Assembly: GCA_905213155.1 (NCBI GenBank) | Contig: CAJMHI010000012.1 | Location: 1-41,911, forward strand | Origin: an uncultured Acidaminococcus sp. | GTDB taxonomy: Bacteria > Bacillota > Negativicutes > Acidaminococcales > Acidaminococcaceae | Direction of reading: 5' to 3' | Length of the DNA: 41,911 nt | Part shown: positions 40,205 to 41,911 of the stretch, one piece after another | How the letters are laid out: every line of letters starts with the position of its first letter | Position numbering within the stretch: the first letter of the stretch is position 1 | Program-made: the position numbers and the translations under genes | Notes under the pieces: generated by a model | Told to the model about the DNA's origin: nothing | The model's input: only the letters and a program-made list of their open reading frames with translations | Databases searched by the model: none

Positions 40205-41409
40205 CATTTTACCTCCCCGGCTAGCGCCGCTTCTATACAGGTATCCAGGTCACGAATGACAAAATGGATACCCCGTTTCTGGGGATAATATGCACATTTG
40301 GGGGATTCGGTAATCCCAATCTTTCCTTTCAGGAAATGCCAGCAGGGCTGATCCGGGCAGGTGTCCGGAACCAGATGGGCATCGTAGGGTTCCAGTTCTT
40401 CGTACAGGCCGATGCGCTTAGCCATTGCACAGACGTGTTCTCCTACCAAAATCCACATAGGAACTGCTAGCTTACGGTGATTAATTTTCTTCGCAATGTG
40501 CAGACATTCATTAAGCGTGAAGTGCGGGCATCCAAACATAGCGAAATCAATAGGCCGATGACCAGAGACAGAAATTTCTTCCAGTTCTTTTTCTAGGTCT
40601 TCGTTAGTGATAGTAACAACCCGCTCTGGGTCCTTGCCGCCAAAGGCAGTTTTTACATCTGGCGCTTCCGGAGTGAAACCGGGAATATGATACATATCAT
40701 AAGATCCGGATGTGTTCAACTGGGCTCCTAAATTGCGCAGGGCTTCCTTGGAAATGTGATCAGGAAGACCGACAAATACCGGGATGCCGTGGCCAATCTT
40801 TTTGCCGCACATCCCCAGAATATGGTAATCGTGGTCGTTTTTCATATCCGCCTTGACATTCACCAGAATATTGCCGTACCGGTTTTCTTTTAACAATAGA
40901 CCATATTCAGGGACATACCCGGTAATGGCGGCAAAAAGAGCGGAATTGGCTCCTTCCCGGTTGGAGCGTGCTCCCCAGATGGCATTGATAAAGGGCGTGG
41001 CGCTGGATTCCGAGAAGGCACAGATTTCCCCGAACATAGGCACATTGGTATCAATATATGGGGTGCAGTTGTAACTCAGCTCAGCCCCGATGGCACGGTA
41101 CGCTTTATCCGTCCGTTCCATTTCTTCATAATCTTTGTTAGTGACCGTTCCCAAAGTTTTAAAGTATTGCAGGCAGAAACCTGGATTTACAGTGGGCCGT
41201 ACCCGGCATGTTGCTCCCAAGGAAGCCATTTTTTCAGCCAGCCAACGATCTGCTTCCTGATTGCTCAGGGCGACATGCGCACGGGTGATGGGAACCATTC
41301 TTTTTGCACCAAAAGATTCCCCAATACCGACCTGCACCTTCATGGCCAGCTGGGCACCTTTGCCATACTTTCCGTTTAATAAATCTTGTTGATCCTGGGT
41401 CAGTTCCAT
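40204..41409 (-). CDS. Aconitase X catalytic subunit (DUF521)
   Basis: 401 residues. Candidate Fe-S cysteines are in LSYNCTPY, FAMFGCPHFTLNE and VPDTCPDQP; GEICAFSESSATPFINAIWG and ANSALFAAITGYVPEYG are typical AcnX segments. Characterised AcnX enzymes are dehydratases: cis-3-hydroxy-L-proline dehydratase in bacteria and phosphomevalonate dehydratase in archaea. The two-subunit layout, TRAP transporter and dehydrogenase suggest dehydration of an imported hydroxy acid or hydroxyproline-like compound. The substrate is inference. The ATG at 41409 follows GGGGAGG; upstream in-frame starts lie inside the leader palindrome region. It is the first gene of the seven-gene operon. Confidence 0.92.
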   Translation of the reverse strand: MELTQDQQDLLNGKYGKGAQLAMKVQVGIGESFGAKRMVPITRAHVALSNQEADRWLAEKMASLGATCRVRPTVNPGFCLQYFKTLGTVTNKDYEEMERTDKAYRAIGAELSYNCTPYIDTNVPMFGEICAFSESSATPFINAIWGARSNREGANSALFAAITGYVPEYGLLLKENRYGNILVNVKADMKNDHDYHILGMCGKKIGHGIPVFVGLPDHISKEALRNLGAQLNTSGSYDMYHIPGFTPEAPDVKTAFGGKDPERVVTITNEDLEKELEEISVSGHRPIDFAMFGCPHFTLNECLHIAKKINHRKLAVPMWILVGEHVCAMAKRIGLYEELEPYDAHLVPDTCPDQPCWHFLKGKIGITESPKCAYYPQKRGIHFVIRDLDTCIEAALAGEVK

Positions 41410-41433
41410 ACAATATACCTCCCCTAAATACAA

Positions 41434-41512
41434 CCTGTATACAGGACGCGTTGTGTCTTCTTCCCGGGGAATTCCATATTTGCATTATGAATGATACCAA
41501 GATAAAGAGCAA
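41434..41512 (-). promoter_or_regulatory. Promoter and GntR-like operator of the aconitase X-TRAP operon
   Basis: On the minus strand, -35 TTGCTC (41512-41507), a 17-bp spacer and -10 CATAAT (41489-41484). About 30-45 bases past the expected start is a perfect 12-bp palindrome CCTGTATACAGG (41434-41445), with the TGTATACA core seen in operators of FCD-type GntR regulators. It would act as a roadblock. The cognate regulator is probably the operon's last gene. Confidence 0.65.
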
Positions 41513-41911
41513 TAATATCTCGAAAAGAGGTGCTTTAGAAAAGCGCAATCTGGATTTATAGGCGAATCTTGTAATAAAGAGTACAAATACTCAAAAAAGT
41601 GCAGCATAAAAAGAGAAAATATCCGTATATTAAAGCACTGTAGGAATAAAAAGATTCGCAGGAAAAGATAATAAACATGTCAAGTTGTTGTCAATTTACC
41701 GTAAACTAAAAATACTACACTTGAAAAGACAAAGAATTGTCAGAAATAGTTTTGTATTTTGTATGCAAAGTCCAGATGGTATACGGAGGTGGTTATAGAG
41801 GATCAAATAAAAATTATGCACTAGAAAAGCCCCTTTCCTATGGGTATAAATAAATGCCTAAATTGCAATATCAAATTGAACACTTTGTAAGTCACCCAAT
41901 TTGCCTACTTC
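41513..41911. other. AT-rich intergenic stretch to the window end
   Basis: No convincing gene. It contains a small inverted repeat, GACAA-AGAA-TTGTC (41728-41741), and a second GTATAC core at 41779-41784 in front of GGAGGTGG, but no reading frame of useful length follows. It probably includes the upstream region of a divergent gene outside the window. Confidence 0.5.

Noticed and set aside
41779..41830. A short gene after GGAGGTGG near the window end
   Set aside because: The possible frames stop within about a dozen codons.

Overview
The window looks like chromosome from an anaerobic diderm Firmicute (class Negativicutes), most plausibly an Acidaminococcus-like gut bacterium. The reasons are an SLH-domain outer-membrane porin, a fused 1431-residue 2-hydroxyacyl-CoA dehydratase activase-type protein, a gene set dominated by carboxylate and amino-acid transporters, strong GGAGG ribosome sites, and a mid-range GC content. 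The genus is inference; no rRNA, tRNA or CRISPR array is visible.

Layout. 1-735: the 3' end of a group IIC intron, two stem-loops, and a decayed SLC13-type anion permease followed by an intact terminator. 794-5616: a LysR-family regulator divergent from an SLH porin, then an SLC13-type permease and a metallo-beta-lactamase-fold hydrolase. 5646-12657: a COG3964-type amidohydrolase with a complete tripartite tricarboxylate transporter (TctC, TctB, TctA), then a second SLC13-type permease with a second COG3964-type amidohydrolase. 12670-17840 (minus): an Fbp/Pot-type ABC importer with two ATPases, one binding lipoprotein and one fused permease that carries an in-frame TGA where a Trp codon is expected. 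18061-22025: an orphan TRAP large permease with a 76-residue membrane protein, an RraA-family aldolase-like gene, and an AAA/DUF4143 ATPase preceded by four 23-bp-spaced repeats. 22065-28002: a GltS glutamate symporter, then an operon of an EIIC-like membrane protein with an unusual N-terminal domain, a YfcC-type carrier and an M20 amidohydrolase. 28004-35151 (minus): a MetE-like methyltransferase, the giant activase and a MATE exporter. 35207-41512 (minus): a seven-gene catabolic operon with two-subunit aconitase X, a DctP/DctQ/DctM TRAP transporter, a D-2-hydroxyacid dehydrogenase and a GntR/FCD regulator.

How it fits together. Most loci pair a carboxylate or amino-acid importer with a hydrolase, aldolase, dehydratase or dehydrogenase, as expected for an organism that ferments amino and organic acids. 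The strongest unexplained signal is a shared promoter architecture in front of three separated units (amidohydrolase-Tct operon, RraA-like gene, gltS). Each has an inverted repeat of the form ACAAA-N5-TTTGT (degenerate in one copy) at exactly the same distance from a GTTTTACTTTGT -35 region and a TATNAT -10, with the repeat centred near -65. This suggests one activator, perhaps LysR-type, links the three. Other regulatory candidates are a 12-bp perfect palindrome in the aconitase X leader, an inverted repeat filling the spacer of the EIIC-like operon promoter, and an inverted pair of perfect DnaA boxes in the ABC/TRAP divergent region.
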